Assembly (NCBI RefSeq): GCF_029227915.1
Contig: NC_079880.1
Span: 10,195,501-10,259,500 of the forward strand
From: Hydractinia symbiolongicarpus
Taxonomy: Eukaryota > Cnidaria > Hydrozoa > Anthoathecata > Hydractiniidae
Reading direction: 5' to 3'
Length of the DNA stretch: 64,000 bases
Shown here: piece by piece, positions 35,195 through 45,762 of the stretch
How the letters are laid out: the number at the start of each line of letters is the position of its first letter
How positions within the stretch are numbered: the stretch's first letter is position 1
Position numbers and translations under genes: made by a program
The notes under the pieces: model-generated
Database searches by the model: none
What the model was told of the DNA's origin: nothing
Seen by the model: only the letters and a program-made list of their open reading frames with translations

Positions 35195-35887
35195 ATGACT
35201 TCAATCAACAGTGCCGTTTATTTAGCAGTATGTCTGGCCATGGTTATATTATTATGTGTGTTATACATGATATGGAAGTTAGGAATTTGTCGATGTGTGT
35301 GTGTATGCAATGGAACGATTATTGAATATCAAGAAAATTCGGAACGCGATGCTTCTCATGAAAAGTTGCAATCTCTCAAAGATGAAACAACTTACCTAAT
35401 ATCAACAAACTATTTCCAAAGCACCCCAGTTTATAATTCTTGCTGCGTATGTCTTACAGGGTCAGGAGGCATGGAACCAAGCTATGGTTTATATGTGCCA
35501 AAATCAAGGAGAGTCACATTTGGCCACGTTAATAGATCAACAATAAAAGAGAGAATTCTAGATAAAATAACATGTTTTCCAACATTTACAATAAACGATT
35601 CATGTCCCATATGCTTAGACGTCTTTGCTCGAGATACGAACATTATTTTGTTAAAATGTAGCCATGGTTACCACGAAAGTTGTATACTTGGATGGTTAAA
35701 ACTTCATGATAAAACTACATTCCATACTTCGTGTCCACTGTGCAAAGAAGAAATGACAGTAGACAGTTTATCGGTGACAAATATAAACACACCTGACCCT
35801 GCGCAAGGGTTTGGTCACACATCCCCTGTTTATGGTTCAGTAGCATTTCATGGTAGACATTTGGCTGTACATATTCCACTGCCATAA
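35195..35887 (+). CDS. Single-pass membrane RING-H2 finger protein
   Basis: From ATG 35195 (AACCATGA context) it encodes 230 aa. Residues 7-27 form one hydrophobic segment, followed at once by a cysteine cluster ICRCVCVC (31-38), a likely palmitoylated or membrane-apposed site. Residues 137-183 are a C3H2C3 RING: CPIC, 14 residues, CSHGYHESC, 18 residues, CPLC. The layout (TM near the N-terminus, cytosolic RING near the C-terminus) is that of membrane-anchored E3 ubiquitin ligases that recruit E2 enzymes. The short C-terminal tail is rich in P, G and H. Homology beyond RING is not recognised. The frame is open upstream to 35171, after a CTTTAG acceptor, so an upstream exon (perhaps 34263-34401) may extend it. 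AATAAA occurs at 36427. Confidence 0.85.
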   Translation: MTSINSAVYLAVCLAMVILLCVLYMIWKLGICRCVCVCNGTIIEYQENSERDASHEKLQSLKDETTYLISTNYFQSTPVYNSCCVCLTGSGGMEPSYGLYVPKSRRVTFGHVNRSTIKERILDKITCFPTFTINDSCPICLDVFARDTNIILLKCSHGYHESCILGWLKLHDKTTFHTSCPLCKEEMTVDSLSVTNINTPDPAQGFGHTSPVYGSVAFHGRHLAVHIPLP

Positions 35888-36659
35888 GAATTTAGGTCTT
35901 TACTTTAACAAATTTCGGACCGAGGGGAAACTACACCCTTCTCCCTCCTATCTCTTTGTAATAACTTCCAAAGAATATTGTTTAGAGAGTTAAAATTTAG
36001 TGATTCGTTTCGAGATAAACAAATTGTTTTGACGCAACGTATGGCATGGTAACTCGTTGGTTAACAAATGATAAGTGGAAAAATGAGATTAGAAATCTTT
36101 TTCTTCTTAAAGATTTTTTTATTAAGTGTTCGCCGCCACCGCAATCTGGACTGAATGGTGCCTTCGAGTTATTTTAACCCAGTTTCACTCCAATGGATAA
36201 CAAGCAAAACAGGATAGCTAGTTGTACTGAAAAAACATGGAGATACTTATATACTAAGAAAATTGAATTGTGGAAACTTGAACATTTGATTGTAATTATT
36301 TTTTCGTAGATTTTATGTTTTATCTTTTACTTCATGCTTATTAATCCACCTATGTTGTTCTTCTTTCCATTAGTTAGCCTTCAAACGTCAAGAGATGATA
36401 CTTTAGAAAGATAAATACTTCTTTTCAATAAATCCAAATATTGGTGTGTCGCGTGCGTATGATCGTGAGATGAAGAACTACATAATATTTAAACACGTAT
36501 TCCTCTTTATATTTACAAAATGAGCAAGTGATACGTCTCGCTTTGCCACACAACACGTAAAAGTACAACAAATATAACTGAACAACACAGACAAAAATAG
36601 AGTTACTTATTTTTGTGGCTAATCCTACCCAAATTTAATCATCGAGACGTTTTTATTAC
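35888..36659. other. 3' flank of the RING gene
   Basis: Probable 3' UTR followed by spacer. An AATAAA at 36427-36432 is a candidate poly(A) signal. Nothing else is recognised. Confidence 0.4.
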
Positions 36660-36799
36660 GGTGGCTGACAACTGTCGCGTGAAAAAAAATTAACGTCAAA
36701 AAAACGTCAAGGCGATAAAAAAGTCCTGCAAAAAAAATGGTCACGTCGATAGAAAGAGTCACGTGGAAATAAAAGGTCACGTGACAGTTATCGGCCACC
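36660..36799. mobile_element. ~140-bp inverted-repeat element (MITE-like)
   Basis: GGTGGCTGACAACTGTCGCG at 36660 is mirrored by the complement of TCACGTGACAGTTATCGGCC, then ACC, ending at 36799 (23-bp arms, four mismatches). The interior is TCACGT-rich. There is no coding capacity. Confidence 0.7.
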
Positions 36800-37245
36800 T
36801 GGTTATATTTAGCACTTTATAGTCCCAATCCTCTTTTCAACAGGTCCAACACTCTTTGTAAAATTATTGTCGATGCTACATTGGTTATTTCCATGTATGT
36901 TGGTTACCAGTTGGTTACAAAAAACAATATATACATACGAGAAATAAAATACAAACAAATCTTGATCGACTGAAATGACGTCTTTTCTGCTCCTAATGAC
37001 GACACTTTGTTGTTTTTTTACGCCGATTTTTAAAAACAGTATTTCACAGAAAAAAGAAACTCTCTTACTGATATTACGTTTTTTTTTACTCCTAATGACG
37101 TCATTAATATTTTTTAGTCCACATAGGATGAGGAATAAGGACCATAACTTGAGAAATTGAAGTGGGTAAAATTGATTTTTTATGGACTTTGCGTTGCCAT
37201 GTTAATTTTTTACCTGGAATGAATTTACACTAGGTAATTTTTCAA

Positions 37246-37483
37246 CTATACCATGTGTCCAACCTCCATCCCAGCACCTGTTGTCTCTTTTTGCATATCA
37301 GGCGGCGAGACGAACGGGCCTGGTGGAGGCTGGTCACATAATTGGGTGAAAAGACTCGACCAATCACGTCTCAGAATAGAATCGGTCTCCTTTTGGGCCT
37401 TTTTCGTCAAACCTATCAATAAGCGCAGCGCCGATGAAAGACAAAAAACTTTGGAAACGAGATTGCCATGTGTCATCCCTTAA
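37246..37483. repeat. GC-richer repeat fragment
   Basis: Both strands are open for about 76 codons, which reflects base composition rather than a gene. The end (AAGCGCAGCGCCGATGA, then GGAAACGAGATTG) resembles the element at 45850-45920 (AAGCGCAGCGCTGTTGA, then GGGGACGAGGTT), so it is probably a diverged member of that family. Confidence 0.5.
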
Positions 37484-38385
37484 AGCGTAAGTTTTTTGGG
37501 AGAATTTCATTTTTTTCTTACTGAACATAAAGTTTATTTTAAAGAGGAACACATCAATACACTGAAAATTACACATTTCAAACAGGAGACATCAAGCGTC
37601 GAATGATAACATTGAACATTTAACAGTTGAAATTACAATTCTTAGAATTTTCAGCGACTGCCGCCATAGCAACCGCATCAATGTCAATCTCACTAATAGA
37701 AACGGCTTCCTTATGATGTTATGATTGTGAGTCACGCAAATAGTATGATCGTATCAAATTGAAATTCAGTTCCGTTTGCACCCAAGTCTTAACAAATTAA
37801 AGTTGTTTGTCCCTTTTATCAGGTTTTATTTGCTGCAAGGCCATTGTTGAAAGTGGGTCGTCCTTTGCGTATACCACCGAAACGCTGTAAAGGTAGCTTG
37901 ATAAAGATTGCAAATACAAATGTTATAACTTCGTCTTTTGTCATCTTTAATTCTCTTTTGCGCTTTTAAAAGACCCTATTGAAGGTGTTTGGGGTAAATA
38001 GAATAATATTAAGTCCCCAACCAACAGCATTTGAAGATTAACTACAAATTTTTTGCAAGTTAAAATTTGATACCTAATATCTTATTTGAGATCTTATTTG
38101 ACACTAATATATATATCTGTCAATCTATTGTTATTGTTATAAAAAATGTGGTTTATTCACTTTCAACCTGTCAAAACACAGTACTATTTTTTTGATTTGT
38201 TTGTTTTTGTGAACAAACACTAAATGACATTTTTTTATGGTTATGTATCTTGTCAATAAAAAAGTCAGTCTAAAAAATTGTCGCCTCAAAAATCGCGAAA
38301 TAATCACTAGCAAGAATTGTTTCCACGTTTTGTTTATAACTAATCGATTGGATAGATTGGATCATACGTTCATAAGGTAGAATTG

Positions 38386-38541
38386 TACACACTCTTCCTG
38401 GGTGTTGTATTCATCATACACACTCTTCCTGGGTGTTGTATTCATCATACACACTCTTCCTGGGTGTTATATTCATCATACACACTCTTCCTGGGTGTTA
38501 TATTCATCATACACACTCTTCCTGGGTGTTATATTCATCAT
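38386..38541. repeat. 31-bp minisatellite, five copies
   Basis: Five head-to-tail units each contain CACACTCTTCCTGGGTGTT and TATTCATCATA. The first two have GTTGTATTC and the last three GTTATATTC, so the array grew by at least two rounds of duplication. Confidence 0.95.
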
Positions 38542-39189
38542 ATCACGAAAGTAACTAAACGCTGAATTATTATACTCCTAAATTAGGACCACGAAGCCTC
38601 TCTCTTAGAATAAAAGATATCGATATTTTACAACAAGAAGTTTGAGAGAGGTTAAAAGGAAAAGAAAATTCCGAGGAACTCATCTAATCCTCTCTTTCCA
38701 ATATTGAAAAATGCATATTTAATAAAACATATACTTTGTTTACCTATGCTAAGAATGGATCAGTTTTTTAGTAGTAGGCACATAGAAATGCCACCCTAGT
38801 CCCCAGAATGCAGATCATATTAAAGGTCAAATACCCTGGAAATTCATTTGTAGCAATTTCGCATTTCTATGAAACAAAAAGAACATAATGGATTTCCAAG
38901 TAGAAATCTTTAAAGCAAAAAATCAAATTAAATTATTTTTTTTTTGCTCCTGTTTGCGATATTTTAAGTGCTGTTAACAATCTTGGTCCAAGTTAATATG
39001 ACCGGAATAAGTTATTGTGAAATCATTCGTTAGCCCGTAGCAAAATCGATACTTTTATCTTCTTCCGGCGTAAACGTAACATCCATTTAGCATCTATTTT
39101 CTTTTTGTTATTACTATTAAGAACCAAATAATCCTCCCCCTCCCCTCCCCCTCTTTCTCCGATTGTTAGTTTTAAATCTGTTTTTCTAC

Positions 39190-39214
39190 TTCCCCTCCCC
39201 CCCCCCCCCCCCTC
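39190..39214. repeat. Poly-C tract
   Basis: A C-rich run, TCCCCTCC then about 16 consecutive C, follows another CCTCCCC tract at 39134-39152. Unusual in this AT-rich DNA. Confidence 0.9.
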
Positions 39215-39345
39215 ACCTTTCGCTCATTCCAGTGCTACCTCATCTACTAGATCTTTTTCTAAAGGTACTTATCTGAAACGAAACAAGTTATAAAAAACAA
39301 AGACATCTAATAGCAGTTCTAATAATCTGAAATAGCTACAACGTT

Positions 39346-42300
39346 TTAGAAAGGGTTTGGTGCAACCAGTTTAGCCTTTTCCTCTTCTGCATCCGATATA
39401 TCATCAGCATCATTTGTAATTGGCTGTGGTTTTTCATCGAATTTCAAACATTTCATTTTCAGAAGGTTAAAGAAAAGTTTGCCAACCAACTGGGATGAAC
39501 CATGTTCTAAGCGAGTTTTAATGTGATACCATTTTCCTTTGGGTACCTAAATAGGTATCTATATATTAATACGCGAGTTGTGTCCGTCTGCGCCCGCCAA
39601 AATGGATGTTTATTTTCCTTTGATGTCGCCGGAAAGTTATGTCTAATTTGTTAGTCTTTCTGACGTAACGGCGCGACGTCAATATCACTATTTTAACGTC
39701 AATCTTATATTAAATTAACGAAACCGTACAGTGCACTTAAAACTTTGAGGCCAAATAACTTAGAAGCGAGATGGTGACGTCAGTCTTTTTTCACCGCGTT
39801 GATAACTAGGGACCACCTGGGAACAATTTGGATAAGTTTCCCAAACCTGGGTCTCCGAATCCGTTTCGGAATGGATGGGTTAATGACGTTATCAAATAAC
39901 CTTAAAACCCAAATATCTCTGCAACCGTTTGTCCATAGTACGTCATCCTATACGTATTCATGATCAGCGTTTTAAGTTTCTTAAAAAAAATTGTGTTTTA
40001 GCTGGTATTTGTAGGCGTTCGTCAAAACATATGATCCTATACATTAATTGACCAGCGTTTGAACCTGTACATACTACGGACAAAGAATAAACAAATTTCG
40101 CAATTTTTTTTTATTTGCACTGCACTGCTGACGTCAGCAAAACGTCTAAAACAAAATATTTTTTCATTGTCCTTCTGCATAAGTAAAACTTGCAAGGGAA
40201 TAAACGGATTTTTTTTTTTGGTAAGCATTGCATTTAAAAAAATTTATCAAAACGTTTGAAAATATGCGTGAAGCTGGGATATTAGGATATCTTTACAACC
40301 TAGAGCATATCTGACCCCCAAACCTCGTCCCCGATTGCTAACCCCCTTGGTTCGCTGAAGGGTCATTCCGCGTCAAATGAATCAAAATCAGGAGTGTTTC
40401 TATGTCGACCAGATTATCTTGATTTTTTTTACCGCAAGTTTATGTCAATAAGATATGAAAGTTATACCACTTTCTAGCCGCAGTGGTTCGTAGGATATAA
40501 TTTGTATATATTCAAAACTGTAGTATTCCAACCATATTTTTTCAATTGATATCTTTTTGTGTCAACTGATAGTCATAATGGTGCCTCAAAACTCTAAACA
40601 CATATTTTGCAAAAAGTCATTTCATTGAAATTTTTAAGACACAATTTCGGATTAATTTCGGGGTTTTTTCAGAGATAGAGTAGATTGCAACATATAATAT
40701 AGAAAGTTTTAAGAAAATCTGAATTGGTCATCATGAATGCATTGATTCATTTGGCATGGAATGACCTAAATAGAAATTTTATTCAAAGTGGCTGAGGTAC
40801 TGAAATGACATCTTTGTTTTACCTTTATGGGAATCCGTTTTATCCCTTAGAAGATGGGTCATGGAAATATCTGGGAAAGAACTTACCCACAATTAGACCC
40901 AACCTCATCCTCAGACCACTTGTATCTTCTCTGACAGCATCACAGTCCCAATGTCAGAAAAGATACAAGACGCCCTAGAGACTGGATTGTCGTGATAATT
41001 GCACCTCGTCTTAAAAAGAGGATAATTAGGCTATCTAACGGTGATAAGCATAGACCAACTAGATCTTTTCATCAGCCAATAATCGTTGCTCAAACTTAAA
41101 AAAATGACAGTTCTAGCGACCTTAAATCAAACCCGCTCACTGTCAGGCAGAATATGAACGTTACATGAAGCAGCACTGCGTCAGCTTAAAATGTTTGTTA
41201 TCATTTAATATATTTACTTACAGCTTTCAAACAGCTTTTGAATTCATCATCGCATGCACAGTCGCTTGCTGTGTATTTACCGGTGTTTTTTGTACCATAA
41301 CCCAACGCTTGTGACTTTAGATTCCTTTTAAATGAAAAAAAAAATACAGAAAAATACAAAATATATAAATACAATAAGTCCCGAGAAAACTATTTTTATT
41401 TTTAGTCAACTTGACTACCTTATTTTTAGATTAAAGGTTCCTCCCACTGCTTCGTATTTATAACTCGAAGCCACAGAATTTCTTACCATAAAAGAAAAAT
41501 TTGTCAATAAGGAATCAGTTAGAGAGAGAATAATACACTACTACCTTGGACACTTGTCATGAGTTCTGCAACACCTATCAAGATTTTTGAAACTTCCCAA
41601 ATCTTCATCGCTGTCTGAATTTGCAATATGTCCATTTCCACACCAATGAGTACCTGCGTTTGAAATAGAAAAAAACGTTTCTCATTAGAGACCGGCGACA
41701 CATAATTTTCATCACGCTTCACAGGGTCATTGGTCAAAAAAAAGGCAAAACTTAAAAATTGTGTTAGTCAGATGAAATATACAATCTTTTAGCATAAAAA
41801 AAGTCTCGGAAGTGCAACAAACCGGCAAAAAAACTTTGGTATTTCCTATTTTTGTTTAATTTCTCGATAAAACAGGGGTAGTTTTTATTGCATCATGGGC
41901 CTACCTAGACTACTGAGGAACGATCACGCAATGAATCGTCAAATATGTGATATGAAATCCGATGGGAGATAAAGAAGGTAAGTTTGTAATTTTATACAAA
42001 GCCAAAATATTACCTGGGAATATTTTCCAACCGAATGCTCTGACATCAGTAGTATTTGCATCACCGTCAACTGAAAAAAAGAAAGGTTGGTAAGAGTGAA
42101 AAATGAAATCAGGGAAAAGTGTGTTGTTTGTTAAGTTACCATGGTAACTGAAGCGCCATGGTAACTTAACAAACAACACATTTTCCCCTGGTTCAATATT
42201 GTTCCGAAGCTTTAATTCTACTAGCTTATTAAGTTTTTCGAAGAATTTAAAAATTATGTTTATTTTCCTAAAAATTGTGACACATTCAGCAAAATAAATT

Positions 42301-43435
42301 CAGGAAAATGGAATAGAGTGAACTGGACAATTTTTAAAAACATTACTGAGAAGCTACAACTTCCACATCTGTTATAACAATGTTTTAGGTAAGAAATGGA
42401 GATTTTGAGATCTGTGCTTCATTTCAGAGAGGGTACAAATGGTATAAAGAATGAGTATTGTAAAGCCAAGGAAATTTGATTTTTTTTTTTGCGTGACAAC
42501 GTTGACATTTATTTTAGCTTGTTTTTTTGCAACACAAATCAGCACGTTTTTCGTTTTATCATTATTTGCATCTGCATTAGTTAAAAACAAAAAATAAAAA
42601 TATGTGAAAATGTAGATATAAAAATTAATAAAAAGTAAAGAATTTAAGCCTTTATTTTAAGATATAATTCTTGCACATTTAACCATTTTAAATATTAGTG
42701 TTTTTCGGAAAATAAAAAAAACCCATTTTGGTTTTCTACGGGCGCAAAATGGATAATTAAATTTTTTATATGTAATGCGAATTTCGATTATAATAACTTC
42801 AAATTCTGGCAATCCTGTGGATTCTTTAGAAAATAGTCTTTAAGTTTCCTAGTTTTGGGTAAGTTTATTTTTTAATCTGAGACCCTCGACATTATTTAGG
42901 GAAAAAAACAGGTACTGTAATGATATTAAAACTTGCAAATATTAACATACGCAAAGCTCCCAGTATTTTGTCATTTTTAAGCATCTTTAACACCGCAATA
43001 TCTTCAGGGGACAGTTGCATATCAGGAAATTCTCTGGTGTCTGCATCTTCGTGATTGAAAACTCTGGCTTGACAAAGTTGTGCTGTAACTGCCAGAATGA
43101 CAATAAAGTAGCTAAGATCAAATTTGAAGAAAATAAGAATTCCTTAGCTTTTAATGCTGCAAAAATTTTTTAAATTTAGCCTGCATTTACAATTAAAATA
43201 TGTTGGCCTTCTTATCTCAAGAATTGATCTTTAAAAATTTATTTTGTTTACAAAGCAGTTAGCTAGATTTTAAGTAAACGATATACAATTTTACTCTGAC
43301 TTTAATTAAATTCAATATTCACTCACTATTTAAAAAATAAAACTGAAATTATTTTAAGCAAATAATGCATGCTTTAGTATGAAATTTTTAGAAGATTGGT
43401 AGTTAAAATAGTGATATAACTTACCTGAAATCCAT
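39346..43435 (-). CDS. Group III secreted phospholipase A2
   Basis: Six exons with matching phases, 5' to 3': 43435-43425, 43111-42951, 42070-42014, 41653-41545, 41324-41222, 39546-39346; 213 aa. Residues 1-18 are a signal peptide (MDFSYFIVILAV..), and about 19-75 an acidic pro-region. The catalytic domain follows: Ca2+-loop WCGNG (80-84), active-site CCRTHDKC with His108-Asp109, then DCACDDEFKSCL (134-145) and VGKLFFNLLKMKC (168-180). It hydrolyses the sn-2 acyl bond of phospholipids outside the cell, Ca2+-dependently. The group (bee-venom type) includes venom components and ordinary secreted enzymes; sequence alone does not say which this is. The tail after residue 187 is acidic (DADDISDAEEE) rather than the usual final disulfide region. 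All key residues are present, so the enzyme is probably active. Confidence 0.93.
40361..40766. mobile_element. 406-bp element with 25-bp terminal inverted repeats
   Basis: GGTCATTCCGCGTCAAATGA, then ATCAA, at 40361 matches the complement of the right end (TTGATTCATTTGGCATGGAA, then TGACC, to 40766) with three mismatches. It lies in the last intron (39547-41221) of the sPLA2 gene and has no coding capacity. Confidence 0.75.
40898..41000. mobile_element. CAACCTCATCC-type foldback element
   Basis: The CCCAACCTCATCCTCAGA start is followed by an inverted pair CTTGTATCTTCTCTGACA (40919) and TGTCAGAAAAGATACAAG (to 40969), then CCCTAGAGACTGGATTG. It lies in the last sPLA2 intron. Relatives are at 33604-33659 and 50660-50755. 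Confidence 0.65.
42110..42190. repeat. Near-perfect 35-bp hairpin in sPLA2 intron 2
   Basis: The left arm 42110-42144 and right arm 42156-42190 are reverse complements with two mismatches (core TGTTTGTTAAGTTACCATGG), separated by an 11-nt loop. On the gene strand the hairpin ends 40 nt before the 3' splice site of exon 3. It may be a young foldback element or a small-RNA precursor. Confidence 0.9.
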
Positions 43436-44335
43436 GATGAAGAAAATCAACAAGTGAAATTTATTGACAATTTTGCAATTTTATATCACTCAGTTAATAC
43501 AAAATAACTCATGCAGAGACACAAAAACACACAAATGAAAAACTTATTTCACGATTATGTAAAGTAACTCATGCAGAGAAACAATTTGATTCTGATTTAT
43601 AATAAAGTTGTTCAAGATTTTGGTTTATAGTTTGTACCTGTTGTTCTTCACGACACCGTGAAATCAATTAATTTGATTGTTTTTATACATTTTTTAGATT
43701 TCACAATGTAAGAGCCTGATTATATGAGGCTAGTTGGCTTGGTGTTGGCTCGCTACATGCTCAGTATGATAAAATTAAACAGCTCGGCATAATGGTAGGT
43801 CACTAGTAAAAATATTTGACATTATAGCTTGATTCTCACTATTTATTTATTTTGATCATGCTGAAGGAGACTGAAATTAACAAAAACAAATTTGCAGCAA
43901 AATGCATTAGCTGTAGAGCATATTCAATTATTTTTTTCTTTACTCAGACTTAATGTTTTTCTGGTTCGATTTTATATAAAATATTTTTCAACATATATTC
44001 CCAAGGTAATACAACATTATCTGTTTCAAATTATTAGCTACAGTAAATTACTCTCGAACTTTTTCACCGACTTTGGTAAATTTCTTCTTTTAAACTTTCT
44101 CTATCTGGAACAATTTTTTCTTTGTTTGTTGTATTTCATTTTTTAACAGTATTAACCTTTTATGAAGGCTCGTTTTTAAAAAATATCCCAGTTCTCAGTC
44201 AACGCATAGTCAGCCTCCCGAAACTTGAGCCGCAATTGTTGGATGCGGGAAAGACCTTTTATTTCGTCCTCTTTTAAAAACAACAGGAGCACTTTTCATG
44301 AGAGAGCTAGACCTCATCATAGACATCATAGGCGT
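43436..44335. other. Upstream region of sPLA2 and spacer
   Basis: No exon is recognised. The direct words AACTCATGCAGAGA(C/A)AC recur at 43507 and 43567. The open frame at 43892-44146 is low-complexity Phe/Leu-rich and unlikely to be a gene. Confidence 0.4.
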
Positions 44336-44376
44336 TATCTAGACCTCAGGAGTGATGACAGCCCTAATGAGGAGGT
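44336..44376. repeat. Shared repeat core, copy 1
   Basis: The block CTAGACCTCAGGAGTGATGA, then CAGCCCTAATGAGGAGGT, recurs at 46834-46872. It lies within a longer stretch with an incidental open frame. Confidence 0.7.
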
Positions 44377-44679
44377 CCAAATGGGACTGTTTGTGCGATT
44401 GTGCAATTTTTAGTCCAAAATTACGCTTCGCGTAATTTTGTAAAAAGTTTTACAGCGAAAGTTTTATCCCCTAAATTACGAAAATCTCTCAAAGTAACGA
44501 ATACCACAAACAGCAATCACAAAATTTGAAACAATAAGCGTATGAGGTCTTAAAAAGGGAAAAAACCTAAAGGTGAAGGAAATTTGAGGTTGTGTGTAAA
44601 ATGAACTTCACGGCACAGCATGAAAATCAAAAATACGAAAATCAAATCCAACACGGATTAAAGATTATTCATTTTTAAA

Positions 44680-45015
44680 GTTTATCTCAAAGAGCTCTGC
44701 GGAGAAGAATAGAGATCTGCTTTTTTTAGATTCTTAGAGGATGTGTACATGAGAAGCGGTTTTGTAATAAAAATCACTTTGTATTTGCATGGGAAATATT
44801 TATTCCAGGACAATTTCGCCCCGTCCCAACTCAGGCGGGACATTTTTTTCCCATATAAACACAACGTCCCTGGACGAACACGATAACTTCTGCATATTTT
44901 AATTGAAATAAAAAAACCATCCCGATACACTTTTTTCAATAAAAAGGCGGGACTAAAATAATCCTGGTAATCGTTCCGTCCTGGCGATATTCTCTTCCCG
45001 TTAATCGATCTGTCC
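44680..45015. repeat. GC-richer repeat with GGGACGG/CCCGCC words
   Basis: It begins with TATCTCAAAGAGCTCTGC, an arm of the hairpin repeat found at 28309 and 45366. Inside are GCCCCGTCCCAACTCAGGCG, AACGTCCCTGGACG, GGCGGGACTA and CGTTCCGTCC. The 113-codon open frame on the minus strand has repeat-like composition and no domain. Probably an old mobile element. Confidence 0.5.
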
Positions 45016-45339
45016 TGCCTCAAAAAACCCCAAATTTACATCTCAGCTTTTTTTATGTTTCCATCTGAGTTTAAGATCAATGACGACATATTGGAGATGG
45101 TGTAATGTTTTAAATAAACATTCTTATTTATGTTGATGTGAATTACTAGTTTTCACGTTTTATATATTTACAAAAAAATATCTAGGAAATTATTTCTTTT
45201 ACTCAAAGCAGCTGTATTTCTTTATTATTTCATCATAACTTGTATAACATACTCCTTCTCGTGCTTTCTTGTTTACTGTCAGCAAATATGTGGCCCGATT
45301 TCACCACCAGATGCTTTGGAGACCAAGTTCGATCTTAAA

Positions 45340-45600
45340 CCTCTAAGGTGATCATTTCCGAGGTAATATCAAAGAGCTCTGTGGTCGAGAATGACCATTT
45401 ACATGAATAATGACACCTGAGTTCTGCAAACTGACCCCTTTATATTAAAATCAAATTTCCCCAAAGAAGACTCCCGGTAAACTGTCCGGTGTACCAGGTT
45501 CGAGTTCCCACTCTGCCGCACTTTATATGTAGTGTTGTCAGCTCATTTGGTGCCAGCTACTGACCGCTAACTAGATGAATACCCTGTTCGAACTGAAACC
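45340..45600 (+). mobile_element. Composite SINE-like repeat, copy 2
   Basis: It matches 28290-28690 in order: TATCAAAGAGCTCTGTGGTC, CATGAATAATGACA, GAGTTCTGCAAACTGA, CTCCCGGTAAACTGTCCG, a B-box-like GGTTCGAGTTCCC, then GTGTTGTCAGCTCATTTGG and TGCCAGCTACTGA. The first half of the tRNA-like block is absent. Confidence 0.7.
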
Positions 45601-45762
45601 GCTACGGTTGTTTTTTTTCTCAGAACTTCTTTATATATTTCGGATAGCTAATAAAGACAAGCTATAATACGTTCGTGTTACCCATTTTTAAAAAAGTTCT
45701 TAAAGTACGAAAAAATAAAAAAGCATTGGAACATTTTTGGAATTATCTATAGCCTCTTCCAG

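Larger units (their letters stand above)
36800..39345. other. Spacer between RING and sPLA2 genes
   Basis: Apart from the repeats listed separately (37246-37483, 38386-38541, 39190-39214), I see no exon, RNA gene or recognisable element. Confidence 0.4.

Noticed and set aside
37246..37483. Overlapping open frames on both strands
   Set aside because: The segment resembles another repeat at 45850-45920, and the frames show no domain or splice context.
43892..44146. 84-codon Phe/Leu-rich frame, possible membrane protein
   Set aside because: Low-complexity AT-rich composition, no start context, no conserved feature.
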